Of a stretch of DNA of 64,000 nt, positions 15,709 to 24,409 are shown piece after piece. The stretch comes from Pseudomonadales bacterium. GTDB lineage: Bacteria > Pseudomonadota > Gammaproteobacteria > Pseudomonadales > Halieaceae. The translations under genes and the position numbers were made by a program. Location of the stretch: NCBI GenBank assembly GCA_024234675.1, contig JACKNU010000001.1:620001-684000 (forward strand), in the 5' to 3' direction. The notes under the pieces were generated by a model. That model searched no databases. It was not told where the DNA came from and saw nothing but the letters and a program-made list of their open reading frames with translations. The stretch's first letter is position 1. Each line of letters starts with the position of its first letter.

Positions 15709-17166
15709 ATGTCCGAGGGTATTCTCATAGGCGGCAACGAGGCCGGCCAGGTTTCCCTGAACCCGAAATACGCCAATCGCCACGGCCTGGTGGCCGGAGC
15801 CACCGGTACCGGCAAGACCGTTACCCTGCAGTGCCTGGCAGAGGGTTTTTCCGATCTGGGCGTGCCGGTGTTCCTGGCCGATGTGAAGGGGGATATCTCC
15901 GGCATCAGCCAGGCGGGCACGCCCCACCCCAGAATAGACGAGCGGGTGGCAAAGATCGGCATAGAGCACTACAGCCAGCGCGGCTACCCGGTGGCTTTCT
16001 GGGACGTGTTCGGCAAACAGGGCACGCCGGTGCGCTCCACCATTTCGGAAATGGGTCCCCAACTGCTGGCGCGCCTGCTGGAGCTGAACGAAACCCAGGA
16101 GAGCGTGCTCACCCTGGTGTTCGAGTTCGCCGACGACGAGGGCATGCTGCTGGTGGACCTGGCCGACCTGCGCACCACCCTGGAATACCTGGGCGACAAC
16201 AGCAAGGAGCTGGGCACCGGCTTCGGGGTATCCAAAGCCTCGGTAAACGCCATCCTGCGGCGCCTGCTGATGCTGGAGCGGGAGGGTGGCGATGCCTTCT
16301 TCGGTGAGCCGGCGCTGCAGCTGGCGGACTTCATGCAAACCAGTCGCGACGGGCGCGGAGTGATCAATATTCTCGCCGCCGACACCCTCATCCGCAGCCC
16401 GCGGGTCTACTCCACCTTCCTGCTGTGGCTGCTCTCCGAGCTGTTTGAAAACCTGCCGGAGCTGGGCGACCCCGAACAGCCGGTGCTGGTGTTCTTTTTC
16501 GACGAGGCTCACCTGCTGTTTCGCGATGTGCCCAGATCCCTGCTGCAGAAGATCGAGCAGGTGGTGCGCCTGATCCGCTCCAAGGGCGTCGGCGTCTACT
16601 TCATTTCCCAGAGCCCCGCGGACATGCCGGACACGGTGCTCGCCCAGTTGGGCAACCGGGTGCAACACGCCCTGCGGGCGTATACCCCCAAAGAGCAGCA
16701 GGCGGTCAAGGTCGCCGCCCAGTCCTTTCGCGCCAACCCCGAGCTGGATACCGTCACGGCGATCACCGAGCTGGGCGTGGGCGAGGCCCTGGTGTCCACC
16801 CTGCAGGACAAGGGCATTCCCGCGCCCGTGCAGCGGGTGCTGGTGCGCCCCCCCTACTCCCGCATGGGTCCGGCCAGCGCGGCTGAGCGCCAGGCGATAC
16901 TCGCCGCCGACCACAATATGAAGCGCTATGCCCAGCCCCATGACCCGCGCTCCGCCCACGAGGTACTGGTCGAGCGCACCGCCGAGAAACTGAAGCAGCA
17001 GGAACAGGCGGAGCTGGAACAGCGCGCCGCCCGGGAGCAGCCGAAGCGCAGCGGCCGCAGCCGGGAGACCGCCAGCGAAGCCTTCGTCAAGAGCCTGGCC
17101 CGGGCCGCCGGCAGCAGCGTGGGGCGCAAGCTGTTCCGGGGTATCCTGGGATCGCTGCTTAAATAG
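15709..17166 (+). CDS. yjgR: YjgR/DUF853 HerA-type ATPase
   Basis: The 485-residue product begins with a short beta-region and Walker A AGATGTGKT (29-37); the Walker B is LVFFFDEAHLLF (about 262-273), and VYFISQSPADMPDTVLAQLGNRVQHALRAYTPKEQ contains the sensor and arginine-finger region of the HerA/FtsK group. The family is a putative DNA helicase or translocase, cytosolic, with no clear phenotype in E. coli. The C-terminal 60 residues are charged and coiled-coil-like and end in a Gly/Leu helix. AGAAGGAAA is the ribosome-binding site. Confidence 0.94.
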   Translation: MSEGILIGGNEAGQVSLNPKYANRHGLVAGATGTGKTVTLQCLAEGFSDLGVPVFLADVKGDISGISQAGTPHPRIDERVAKIGIEHYSQRGYPVAFWDVFGKQGTPVRSTISEMGPQLLARLLELNETQESVLTLVFEFADDEGMLLVDLADLRTTLEYLGDNSKELGTGFGVSKASVNAILRRLLMLEREGGDAFFGEPALQLADFMQTSRDGRGVINILAADTLIRSPRVYSTFLLWLLSELFENLPELGDPEQPVLVFFFDEAHLLFRDVPRSLLQKIEQVVRLIRSKGVGVYFISQSPADMPDTVLAQLGNRVQHALRAYTPKEQQAVKVAAQSFRANPELDTVTAITELGVGEALVSTLQDKGIPAPVQRVLVRPPYSRMGPASAAERQAILAADHNMKRYAQPHDPRSAHEVLVERTAEKLKQQEQAELEQRAAREQPKRSGRSRETASEAFVKSLARAAGSSVGRKLFRGILGSLLK

Positions 17167-17181
17167 CCGGCGGGGTCGCGG

Positions 17182-17484
17182 CTACAGGTGGCCCTGCTCC
17201 CGCACAGGCACGATCCAGTAGCGAACATGGGCGCTGGCACAGACCGGGCGCAGGGAATCCATGAGGGCAAACTGCCGGGCCTGCGGGTGCATGACCTCGA
17301 ACTTGAAAAACTCGCGGTAGCCCTCCACCTGTTCGCGCAGGTCGTACTGGCTGTGCTCCTTGCTGTAACCCGCCATGGCGGTCATGTTGAAACCCGAGAC
17401 CTGCTCACAACCCATCAGGCAATCCACCACGTCGTCCCGCAGTTCCACGGGGACCATCAGGATCAGCAGTTGGCAATTATCCAC
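17182..17484 (-). CDS. DUF3240 PII-like protein of metal-efflux operons
   Basis: The 100-residue product (GTG start) overlaps the 3' end of the pump gene by 8 nt. It has a ferredoxin-like/PII-like pattern with LILMVPVELRDDVVDCLMGCEQVSGFNMT at the N-terminus and VRYWIVPVREQG at the C-terminus. DUF3240 proteins accompany CzcA/CusA-type pumps in many proteobacteria, and a metal-sensing or pump-regulating role has been suggested; none is proven. It is the last gene of the efflux operon. Confidence 0.85.
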   Translation of the reverse strand: MDNCQLLILMVPVELRDDVVDCLMGCEQVSGFNMTAMAGYSKEHSQYDLREQVEGYREFFKFEVMHPQARQFALMDSLRPVCASAHVRYWIVPVREQGHL

Positions 17485-20400
17485 GGCCTCTTCTCTCCAA
17501 ATAAAAATAGAACAGCGGCAACAGGTACAGGGTGGTGACCGTCGAGCTGAACAGCCCGCCTATGACCACGATGGCCAGGGGCTTCTGGATCTCCGCCCCC
17601 GGGCCCGTGGCAAAGGCCAGCGGTACCAGGCCGAACATGGCGGTGGTGGCCGTCATCAGTACCGGGCGCAGGCGGCGGGCGGAGCCCTGGATCACGCGCG
17701 CGCGGATATCCAGCTCACTGAGACGGGTCTGCTCGAAGTAGCTCACCATCACTACCCCGTTGAGCACCGCCACCCCCAGCAGCGCGATGAGGCCCACGGA
17801 AGCCGGTACCGACAGGTACTCCCCACTGACGAACAGGGCGATCAGCCCGCCCATGATGGCGAAGGGAATATTGCCCAGGATAAGGGCCGCCCTGGACAGT
17901 GAACCAAAGGTGGTGAACAGGATGATGGTGATCAGCAACAGCGCCGCCGGAATCACCAGCAGCAGGTTGCGGGTGGCGCGTTGCTGGTTCTCGAACTCAC
18001 CGCCAAAGGCCAGGCTATAACCGGTAGGAAGCTGCAACTGCTGAGCAATGGTGGCGCCCAACTCCTCCACGAACCCCACTATGTCCCGGCCCGTCACATT
18101 GCTGGTCACCACCGCGAAACGATTGCCCCGCTCCCGCTCCACCAGTACCGGCCCCTCCCGGAACCCGACCTCCGCGAGCTCGTAGAGCGGCGCCTGGCTG
18201 CCGTCGGGCATAACCATCAGCTGCTGCTCCAGCGCCGCCACAGTTGCCAGCGCCCGGGAGCTGGCGGGATCCACGGCAAACACGATCGGGGTGCGCTTCT
18301 TGCCTTCAATGATTTCCGACACCTGGGCACCCTCCAGCCGGGACTTCAGGTAGCGGGCGAATTCGGCGGTGGACAGGCCGAAGCGCTGTGCCACTTCCGC
18401 GTGCACATCCACACTGAGAAACTTGCCGCCATCGATGGTGGATGTCTGTACATCCACGCTGCCGGGAACCTCGCGAATGATGTGGGCCACCCGCTCGGCC
18501 AGGCCGGCGAGCACGGCGATATCGTTGCCGAATATCTTCACCGACAGGTCCCCGCTGCTACCCGTCAGCATCTCCGAAATGCGCATCTGTATGGGCTGGG
18601 TGAAGCCGAAGTTGATCCCGGGATATTCCAGCAACACCGCGCGGATATCGTCGATCAGCTCCTCCTTGCTGGCAAAGCGCCACTGCTGCGCAGGCTGCAA
18701 CTCCATGAAGATATCGGTCTCGTTGAGGCTCATGGGGTCCAGTCCGATTTCATCGGAGCCGGTGCGCGCCACGATCTGCTTGATCTCGGGCACCCGCTGC
18801 AGCAGGGCCCGCTCGATCTGCTCGTCCAGGGCCACCGAGGCCGCCAGGGAAATGCTGGGGGACTTCTCCAACTGCACGATGATATCGCCCTCGTCCAGCA
18901 CCGGCATGAAGGTTTTGCCGGTGAACAGGAAAGTAACCACGCTGAGCAGCAACAGGGCGACGAAAAACAACAGCAGGTAGCGCGGCCGTTGCATCACCCG
19001 CTCCAGGCTGTGCTGGTAGGTTTGCTGCAGCCCGAGCACCCAGGCCGGTATCCGCGCCGCGTCATCGCGCAGCAGCAGGGACGCGATAATCGGCACCACG
19101 GTCAGCGACAGCACCAGGGCCGCGAACATGGCAAACACGATCGTTACCGCCACCGGGGTAAACAGCTTGCCCTCCAGCCCGGTGAGGGTCAGCAGCGGCG
19201 AAAATACGATCAGCACGATCACCGTGCCCGACACCACCGGCACCGCCACATCCTTGCAGGCGCGGTAGATCAGGTGCAGGCGCGGCAGGGACTGCTTGCG
19301 CGCCAGCTGGGTAACGATGTTCTCCACCACCACCACCGAGGAGTCGACGATCATGCCGATGGCTATGACCAATCCGCCCAGGCTCATCAGGTTGGCCGAC
19401 AGGCCGGCGACGGACATCAGGAAAAACGTCGCCAATGCCGCCAGCGGCAGTGACAGGGAGACCACGATGGCAGCCCGCAGGTTGCCCAGGAACAGCGCGA
19501 GCAACACCACCACGATGGCGATGGCCTGCACCAGGGCCGAGGATATGGTGCCGATGGCCCGGTCGATCAGCGTCGCCCGGTCGTAAAACACATTCAGCCG
19601 GGTTCCGGCCGGCAGGGTAGGTTCCAGTTCGGCCAGCTTGGCTTTGACCCCGTCGACCACCCGGGCGGTGTTACTGTTCTTGAGGGCGATAATCAGGGCC
19701 TCGGTGGTCTCCTCGCCGTTGCGGGTGACCGCGCCGTAGCGAGCCAGGTGCCCGATTTCCACTTCCGCCACGTCACCCAGGCGGTAGATCCTGGCACCGT
19801 CCACCTTGACCACCAGTTGCGCCAGCTCCTCGATGCTGTCGATGCGGCCCTCGGTGCGCACCACCAGATTGTCGTTGCCCAGGGCCAGCCGCCCGGCTCC
19901 CATATTGAGATTGTTGTCGCGTATGACCTGTTCCAGTTCGGCCAGGCTGATACCGGCCTGTGCCAGGCGCGGCGGGAGGGGCGAGATCTGGTAGGTCCTG
20001 GCGAAGCCGCCCAGCACGTTGACATCGGCGACGCCCTCCACCGTGCGCAGCGCCGGGCGAATTTCCCAGTCCAGCAGGTGCCGTCGCTCCAGCAGCGACA
20101 GCTGCGGGTTTTCCACGGTGAACATGAACATCTCGCTGAGCGGGGTACTCATGGGCGCCACCCCGCCGCTGACATCCGCGGGCAGGCTGTCGCGCACATT
20201 GGCGAGGCGCTCGTTGACCTGCTGCCGGGCCCAGTAGATATCCGTGCCCTCGCGAAAATCCAGGGTGATGTCAGTGATGGCGTACTTGGTGGTGGAGCGC
20301 AGCATCTCCTGGTCGGGAATACCCAGCAGCTCTGTTTCGATCACCTGAGTGACCTGTTGCTCCACCTCTTCCGCGGTCATACCCGGCGCCTTGAGGATGA

Positions 20401-20545
20401 TTTTCACCTGGGTGGGCGAGATGTCAGGGAAGGCGTCTACCGGCAACTCCAGCCAGGCCCGCAGGCCCAGCGCCATGACCGCCAGGGTGAGAATACCGAC
20501 GAACAGGCGCTGGGTCAGGGAAAAGCGGATGAGTTTATGCAGCAC
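17477..20545 (-). CDS. heavy-metal efflux RND pump (CzcA/CusA family)
   Basis: The 1022-residue product has 12 predicted membrane helices and two large periplasmic loops. Signatures include LPVDAFPDISPTQVKI near the N-terminus and AIGMIVDSSVVVVENIV in helix 4 (about residues 395-412). In CzcA this helix reads DFGxxxDGAxxxVEN; here the first acidic residue is Ala, as in CusA-like pumps, while the second Asp and the Glu are kept. The metal is therefore not certain; monovalent copper/silver or an atypical divalent ion are both possible. A GTG start follows the adaptor's stop codon directly. It is the third gene of the tripartite operon. Confidence 0.93.
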   Translation of the reverse strand: MLHKLIRFSLTQRLFVGILTLAVMALGLRAWLELPVDAFPDISPTQVKIILKAPGMTAEEVEQQVTQVIETELLGIPDQEMLRSTTKYAITDITLDFREGTDIYWARQQVNERLANVRDSLPADVSGGVAPMSTPLSEMFMFTVENPQLSLLERRHLLDWEIRPALRTVEGVADVNVLGGFARTYQISPLPPRLAQAGISLAELEQVIRDNNLNMGAGRLALGNDNLVVRTEGRIDSIEELAQLVVKVDGARIYRLGDVAEVEIGHLARYGAVTRNGEETTEALIIALKNSNTARVVDGVKAKLAELEPTLPAGTRLNVFYDRATLIDRAIGTISSALVQAIAIVVVLLALFLGNLRAAIVVSLSLPLAALATFFLMSVAGLSANLMSLGGLVIAIGMIVDSSVVVVENIVTQLARKQSLPRLHLIYRACKDVAVPVVSGTVIVLIVFSPLLTLTGLEGKLFTPVAVTIVFAMFAALVLSLTVVPIIASLLLRDDAARIPAWVLGLQQTYQHSLERVMQRPRYLLLFFVALLLLSVVTFLFTGKTFMPVLDEGDIIVQLEKSPSISLAASVALDEQIERALLQRVPEIKQIVARTGSDEIGLDPMSLNETDIFMELQPAQQWRFASKEELIDDIRAVLLEYPGINFGFTQPIQMRISEMLTGSSGDLSVKIFGNDIAVLAGLAERVAHIIREVPGSVDVQTSTIDGGKFLSVDVHAEVAQRFGLSTAEFARYLKSRLEGAQVSEIIEGKKRTPIVFAVDPASSRALATVAALEQQLMVMPDGSQAPLYELAEVGFREGPVLVERERGNRFAVVTSNVTGRDIVGFVEELGATIAQQLQLPTGYSLAFGGEFENQQRATRNLLLVIPAALLLITIILFTTFGSLSRAALILGNIPFAIMGGLIALFVSGEYLSVPASVGLIALLGVAVLNGVVMVSYFEQTRLSELDIRARVIQGSARRLRPVLMTATTAMFGLVPLAFATGPGAEIQKPLAIVVIGGLFSSTVTTLYLLPLFYFYLERRGRG

Positions 20546-21574
20546 CTACTCGCCCCCCAGGCCCAGCAGCATGCCCTGTACCGCGCTTACCGATGACACC
20601 AATACCTCGCGATCACCCAGGTCGGCAGCCGGCTGCAGCACATAGTCCTCCCCCCGGGCCCCGAGCAGGGTGACAGCCAGCGGGCGCAAGCGGTCGCCAT
20701 CACGCACCAGCACCATGGTCTGGCGCTGCAACTGGAACACGGCGCTGCGCGGCAGGCTGTATGCTCCCCGCACGGCCAGCAGAGGCGTTACCAGCAGTTG
20801 CTGGCCCAGCAAGGGGCGGCAGGCGGGCGCCAGCGGCACGCTCCAGACTCGCACGAAAAAGCCTTCGGTCATGGCGCTCACGCGCTCAACTGCCGGCTCG
20901 CACGCTCCCCACTGCAGCGCTATCACCTGGTCGCGCAGCCTGTTGGGGAGGGTCGCCTCCAGGCGAATGGCGGCGTCGGGCACGAATTGGGCGATACTGT
21001 CGCCCTCCTGCACCCCGCCGGGGGCAGGGCTGTAATCGATGACTCCGCTGAGGGGGGCAGTCAGGGTGAGGGCGTCGGGATCGTTGTCACCCTCCTCCAC
21101 CAACTCGAAAAAGTGGCGCATATGCTCATGCTCCAGCGACAGCGCATAGTATTTTTCACTGATTTCCAGCCACTGGCTCTCACTGATAGCCTTGCGCTCA
21201 TACAGGCCCTTGTTGGCCTGGTAGCGGCGCTCTGCGCCGGCCAGCAGCGCGCGACTGCTGTCGTAGGCCATTTCAAAGTGGTGCATTTCCGGCCCCCGCA
21301 ACACGGCGAAAGGCTGGCCCTGCCGCACCGCTGCCCCCGGCTCTACCAGGTAGGCGATCTGCTGCACGCGCCCGGGGCTGGGTACGATGAAGGCCTCTCC
21401 CTGGCGATAAGTCACCGCGGCCGCCACCTGCTGACCAGGGTAGTTTTGCACCGGCCGGGCCGGCTGGAAGACCAGTTCGAAAGCGCCGAGGGCATCCAGT
21501 TGCAGCTCCTGGGCGCGCAGGCCGTGGGCAAAGAGCAACGCCAACAGCAGCGCCGCCAGTGAATTCCTGATCAT
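20546..21574 (-). CDS. RND efflux periplasmic adaptor (membrane fusion protein)
   Basis: The 342-residue product has a signal peptide ending HGLRA, a barrel-sandwich lipoyl-like domain split around a helical hairpin (about 75-170, EMAYDSSRALLAGAERRYQANKG and the following helix), and a beta-barrel/C-terminal domain (200-335). This is the CusB/CzcB type. No Met-rich or His-rich metal-binding N-terminal tail like that of CusB is present. ATGA overlap with the outer-membrane gene and direct abutment to the pump gene show strong translational coupling. Confidence 0.9.
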   Translation of the reverse strand: MIRNSLAALLLALLFAHGLRAQELQLDALGAFELVFQPARPVQNYPGQQVAAAVTYRQGEAFIVPSPGRVQQIAYLVEPGAAVRQGQPFAVLRGPEMHHFEMAYDSSRALLAGAERRYQANKGLYERKAISESQWLEISEKYYALSLEHEHMRHFFELVEEGDNDPDALTLTAPLSGVIDYSPAPGGVQEGDSIAQFVPDAAIRLEATLPNRLRDQVIALQWGACEPAVERVSAMTEGFFVRVWSVPLAPACRPLLGQQLLVTPLLAVRGAYSLPRSAVFQLQRQTMVLVRDGDRLRPLAVTLLGARGEDYVLQPAADLGDREVLVSSVSAVQGMLLGLGGE

Positions 21575-22776
21575 AGGCTCAGTCCGGCTGCCTGGCGCAG
21601 CATTGCGTTGTTCCGGTCGAGGAGGATGTGGTTCACCGCCGCCGCGGCCCGGGTATCGATACTGCTCATCATACGACGCAGCAGGATCTCCTGGCCGATT
21701 TCGTTACTGGCCTGTAACTGGGCCAATTGCTCGGCTATGCGTCCGGCGAGCTCCTCCGAGCGTTCCAGCAGGCGCTGTTTCTGCTGCAGCACCTCGCGCT
21801 CGTTGAGCAGCTGCTCCCAGTTGTCGCGCAACTCGTTGAGCGCCTGGTCCCGGGCCAGCAGGTAATCACGCTGCAGGGCGCGCCATTGGGCGTTGTCGGA
21901 CTCGGTGGCGATATCGAGGGCGGACAGGGGTATTTCCACGCCCAGGCCATACTGCTGTTCATCGTAGCCCGCGGTCTCGAAATTCTTGGCGGTTAGCGCC
22001 ACGTTCCAGTCGGCGGCCGCGGCGCTATTGGCGCGCAGCAATTGGCGCTGTTGCTGGTTGGCGAGTTCCAGGACCCGCAGCCGGGGGTGCTGTCCCGGCG
22101 TGAAACCATCCAATGGGGGCGCCGTCTCCCTGATCTCGCCGGGCAACACCTCAAGGCCGGTTAGCTGCCGATAGCGTTGCCGCCAGCGCCGGGTCACCTG
22201 CAGGTATTCCTGCTGGGCCACCTCCACGTCCACCAACTCGGTCTGCAACAGCAACAGGGCGTACTCAGATGTGGCGCTGGCGGCCAGCAGTTCCTGCTGG
22301 CGCTGCTCCAGTTCCAGCAACACCGCCCGCTTGTCCGCGGCGAACCGGCGCTGCGCATCGGCCAGCCGGTAGCCCCACAGCACCTCCCTCAGCAGCCCTG
22401 AATAGTACAGCTGGCGCTGCCGCTGGCCCCATCCATCCAGGTCTTCCGCGAGCCCCTGCAGGGCGTCGTCGGCACTGCGGCGACGCCCCGATTTCAGCGG
22501 CAGGTTGAGGTTGAGTTCAGCCTCGTCAGTGCCGTAGCGCTGCTCGCTGTCCAGGTATGTCAGGCCCAGGCTGGGCAGGCCCGCCAGCCAGGAAGAGGTC
22601 TCGTAGGGCGAAGCCTCGATCGCCAGTTGCCGGTCGGCACCCCGCTCCATGGCCGCCGCCAACGCCTCCTGCAGCGAGGGACCGGCAGCGGATCGGTCCG
22701 TCGCGTCGGCGGTCGCGGGCAGGGCCAGCAAGGCTGTGGCCAAGCACGCAAGCAGTGCGTACAGTTGGGATTTCAT
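21571..22776 (-). CDS. TolC-like outer-membrane factor of the efflux operon
   Basis: The start at MKSQLYALLACLATALLALPATADA gives a normal signal peptide and 401 residues, slightly short for the family (420-480). Two long amphipathic helical repeats are visible (Gln/Arg/Leu/Glu-rich stretches around 125-190 and 285-380), as in CzcC/CusC barrels. An upstream in-frame extension would run through the palindromic operator and the opposite gene's start and is not coding. It is the first gene of the operon: outer-membrane factor, adaptor, pump, DUF3240. Confidence 0.85.
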   Translation of the reverse strand: MKSQLYALLACLATALLALPATADATDRSAAGPSLQEALAAAMERGADRQLAIEASPYETSSWLAGLPSLGLTYLDSEQRYGTDEAELNLNLPLKSGRRRSADDALQGLAEDLDGWGQRQRQLYYSGLLREVLWGYRLADAQRRFAADKRAVLLELEQRQQELLAASATSEYALLLLQTELVDVEVAQQEYLQVTRRWRQRYRQLTGLEVLPGEIRETAPPLDGFTPGQHPRLRVLELANQQQRQLLRANSAAAADWNVALTAKNFETAGYDEQQYGLGVEIPLSALDIATESDNAQWRALQRDYLLARDQALNELRDNWEQLLNEREVLQQKQRLLERSEELAGRIAEQLAQLQASNEIGQEILLRRMMSSIDTRAAAAVNHILLDRNNAMLRQAAGLSL

Positions 22777-22853
22777 AGACTCAACCAGGATAGACAGAGC
22801 CGCCCATAATACCCCTCGGGGCAGCCAGATCATCGGGCAAGTGTTCGTACACG

Positions 22854-22879
22854 GCCTGTGGTACACTTGTACCACAGGC
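22854..22879. promoter_or_regulatory. perfect 26-bp palindrome, likely operator between efflux operon and HTH regulator
   Basis: The arms GCCTGTGGTACA (22854-22865) and TGTACCACAGGC (22868-22879) are exact inverted repeats with a 2-bp centre CT. It lies 78 nt upstream of the outer-membrane gene's start and 28 nt upstream of the regulator's start. Position and symmetry fit a dimeric repressor or activator site that controls both divergent units. Confidence 0.65.
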
Positions 22880-22906
22880 TCTAACCCATTGTTTTTATGG
22901 AATAAA

Positions 22907-23425
22907 ATGAAAGATCTTATAATCACTGTGATTCTCTGTGTGATCATGTTGCTGAACCTGGCCGACGTGGTGACCGATATCCACCTGGGGGTGCCCACCT
23001 GGCACATCGTCGAGGAATGCCTGATCGTCCTGGCGGCGGGACTCACCGCCGGCTACCTGGTGCTGGAGAGCCGCAGCAGGGCCCGGCAACTCGCTCAACT
23101 GAAACAGAGCCTGTCCCGGGCAGACCGGCACATCGCCGATATCACCGCGGAAATGCGCGGCGCCAGGCGCCAGTACGGCGAGCTGATTCACCAGCAGTTC
23201 GACGCCTGGCAGCTCACCCACAGCGAGCAGCAGGTTGCAATGCTGTTATTGAAGGGCCTCACCTTCAAGGAAATTGCGGCGGTGCGGGAAACCCGCGAGA
23301 AAACCGTGCGCCAGCAGGCCTCGACTATCTATGCGAAATCCGGGGTGGACGGCAGGCACGCTTTCGCGGCCTGGTTCCTGGAAGATTTTCTCGCCGCAGA
23401 ACAACAGTTGCCCTCCGCAGCCTGA
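22907..23425 (+). CDS. membrane-tethered LuxR/GerE-type HTH regulator
   Basis: The 172-residue product has two N-terminal membrane helices (about 3-19 and 31-50) connected by a short periplasmic turn, a coiled-coil linker (about 55-95), and a C-terminal GerE-type HTH (about 108-165: THSEQQVAMLLLKGLTFKEI at the front, then REKTVRQQASTIYAKSGVDGR). There is no receiver or ligand-binding domain. The start at ATG 22907 keeps the membrane helix intact; an overlapping ATG at 22897 is out of frame. It is divergent from the metal-efflux operon across a perfect palindrome, so it is the prime candidate for its regulator. Confidence 0.82.
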   Translation: MKDLIITVILCVIMLLNLADVVTDIHLGVPTWHIVEECLIVLAAGLTAGYLVLESRSRARQLAQLKQSLSRADRHIADITAEMRGARRQYGELIHQQFDAWQLTHSEQQVAMLLLKGLTFKEIAAVRETREKTVRQQASTIYAKSGVDGRHAFAAWFLEDFLAAEQQLPSAA

Positions 23426-24370
23426 TCAGAACAGCTCGCGCAGGCGCCCCGCGGCGCCCACCAGCAGCAGCACAGCGGCACCGGCCACCAGGCCCACCAG
23501 TATCGGCGCCAGCATGGACACCGCCGCCGCCAGCAGGGAACCCGCGGTCGGTAGAGCGGCAGCCCAACTCGCCAGTGACCCGATCAACGCGTCCAGACTG
23601 TGAAAACCGTGCACCAGAATGCCGCCGCCCACCATGAACATGGCGATGGTGCCCACCACCCCCAGGGCCTTCATCAACCAGGGGGCAAACGCCACCAGGC
23701 GGGCACCGAACCAGCGCAGGAAGCTCGCCCACGCGCCCTGCCCCTCGCGCTCCGCCAGATGCAGCCCCGCGTCGTCCAGCTTGACGATACCCGCCACCAG
23801 GCCGTAAACACCCACCGTCATCACCAGAGCGATACCACTGACGACCAGGACCTGGGTAACAAAACTCTCCCGGGCGACGATCCCCAGGGTCAGGACGATG
23901 ATCTCCGCCGATAAAATCATGTCGGTACGTATCGCCCCCTTGATACGCCGCTGTTCGAACTTCACCAGGTCGACAGCGGGATTCCTGACCTGGGCAATCA
24001 GGTCGGCGCGATGGGCCGCGTCCTCCGCGGGGCTGTGCAGAAACGGATGGGCGACTTTTTCAAAACCCTCGTAGCACAGGAACAGGCCGCCCAGGATCAA
24101 CAGCGGCGGTATCACCCAGGGAGCCACCAGCGACAGGGCCAGGGCCGCCGGCACCAGGATGAACTTGTTGCGGAAGGAGCCTTTGGCCACGGCCCAAACC
24201 ACCGGCAATTCACGCTCGGCGCGCACGCCGGTGACTTTTTCAGCATTGACCGCCAGGTCGTCGCCCAGCACCCCTGCGGTTTTCCTGGCGGCCACCTTGG
24301 TCATGGTGGCCACGTCGTCGAGGACCGCGGCAATATCGTCCAGCAATACCAGCAGGCTGCTACCGGCCAT
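23426..24370 (-). CDS. DUF808/YedI family inner-membrane protein
   Basis: The 314-residue product begins MAGSSLLVLLDDIAAVLDDVA, the DUF808 signature, followed by KVAARKTAGVLGDDLAVNAEKVTG and about seven or eight membrane helices. The family is conserved in proteobacteria (E. coli YedI) with unknown function. The start has AGGAGGTAGATACC just upstream. Its stop codon abuts the stop of the convergent HTH regulator gene, and it is 39 nt downstream of ppk, so it may be in the same transcript. Confidence 0.92.
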   Translation of the reverse strand: MAGSSLLVLLDDIAAVLDDVATMTKVAARKTAGVLGDDLAVNAEKVTGVRAERELPVVWAVAKGSFRNKFILVPAALALSLVAPWVIPPLLILGGLFLCYEGFEKVAHPFLHSPAEDAAHRADLIAQVRNPAVDLVKFEQRRIKGAIRTDMILSAEIIVLTLGIVARESFVTQVLVVSGIALVMTVGVYGLVAGIVKLDDAGLHLAEREGQGAWASFLRWFGARLVAFAPWLMKALGVVGTIAMFMVGGGILVHGFHSLDALIGSLASWAAALPTAGSLLAAAVSMLAPILVGLVAGAAVLLLVGAAGRLRELF

Positions 24371-24409
24371 GGTATCTACCTCCTGTCATTTCCTGCAGGG
24401 AACGGGTCT

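Noticed and set aside
17981..19453. 490-codon plus-strand frame opposite the RND pump
   Set aside because: His/Gln/Gly-rich antisense shadow of a clearly coding pump gene.
22649..22906. In-frame 5' extension of the HTH regulator
   Set aside because: It would cover the palindrome and the opposite gene's coding start, and it lacks a ribosome-binding site.
22907..23425. Quorum-sensing LuxR receptor
   Set aside because: There is no autoinducer-binding domain; only a membrane anchor, linker and HTH.
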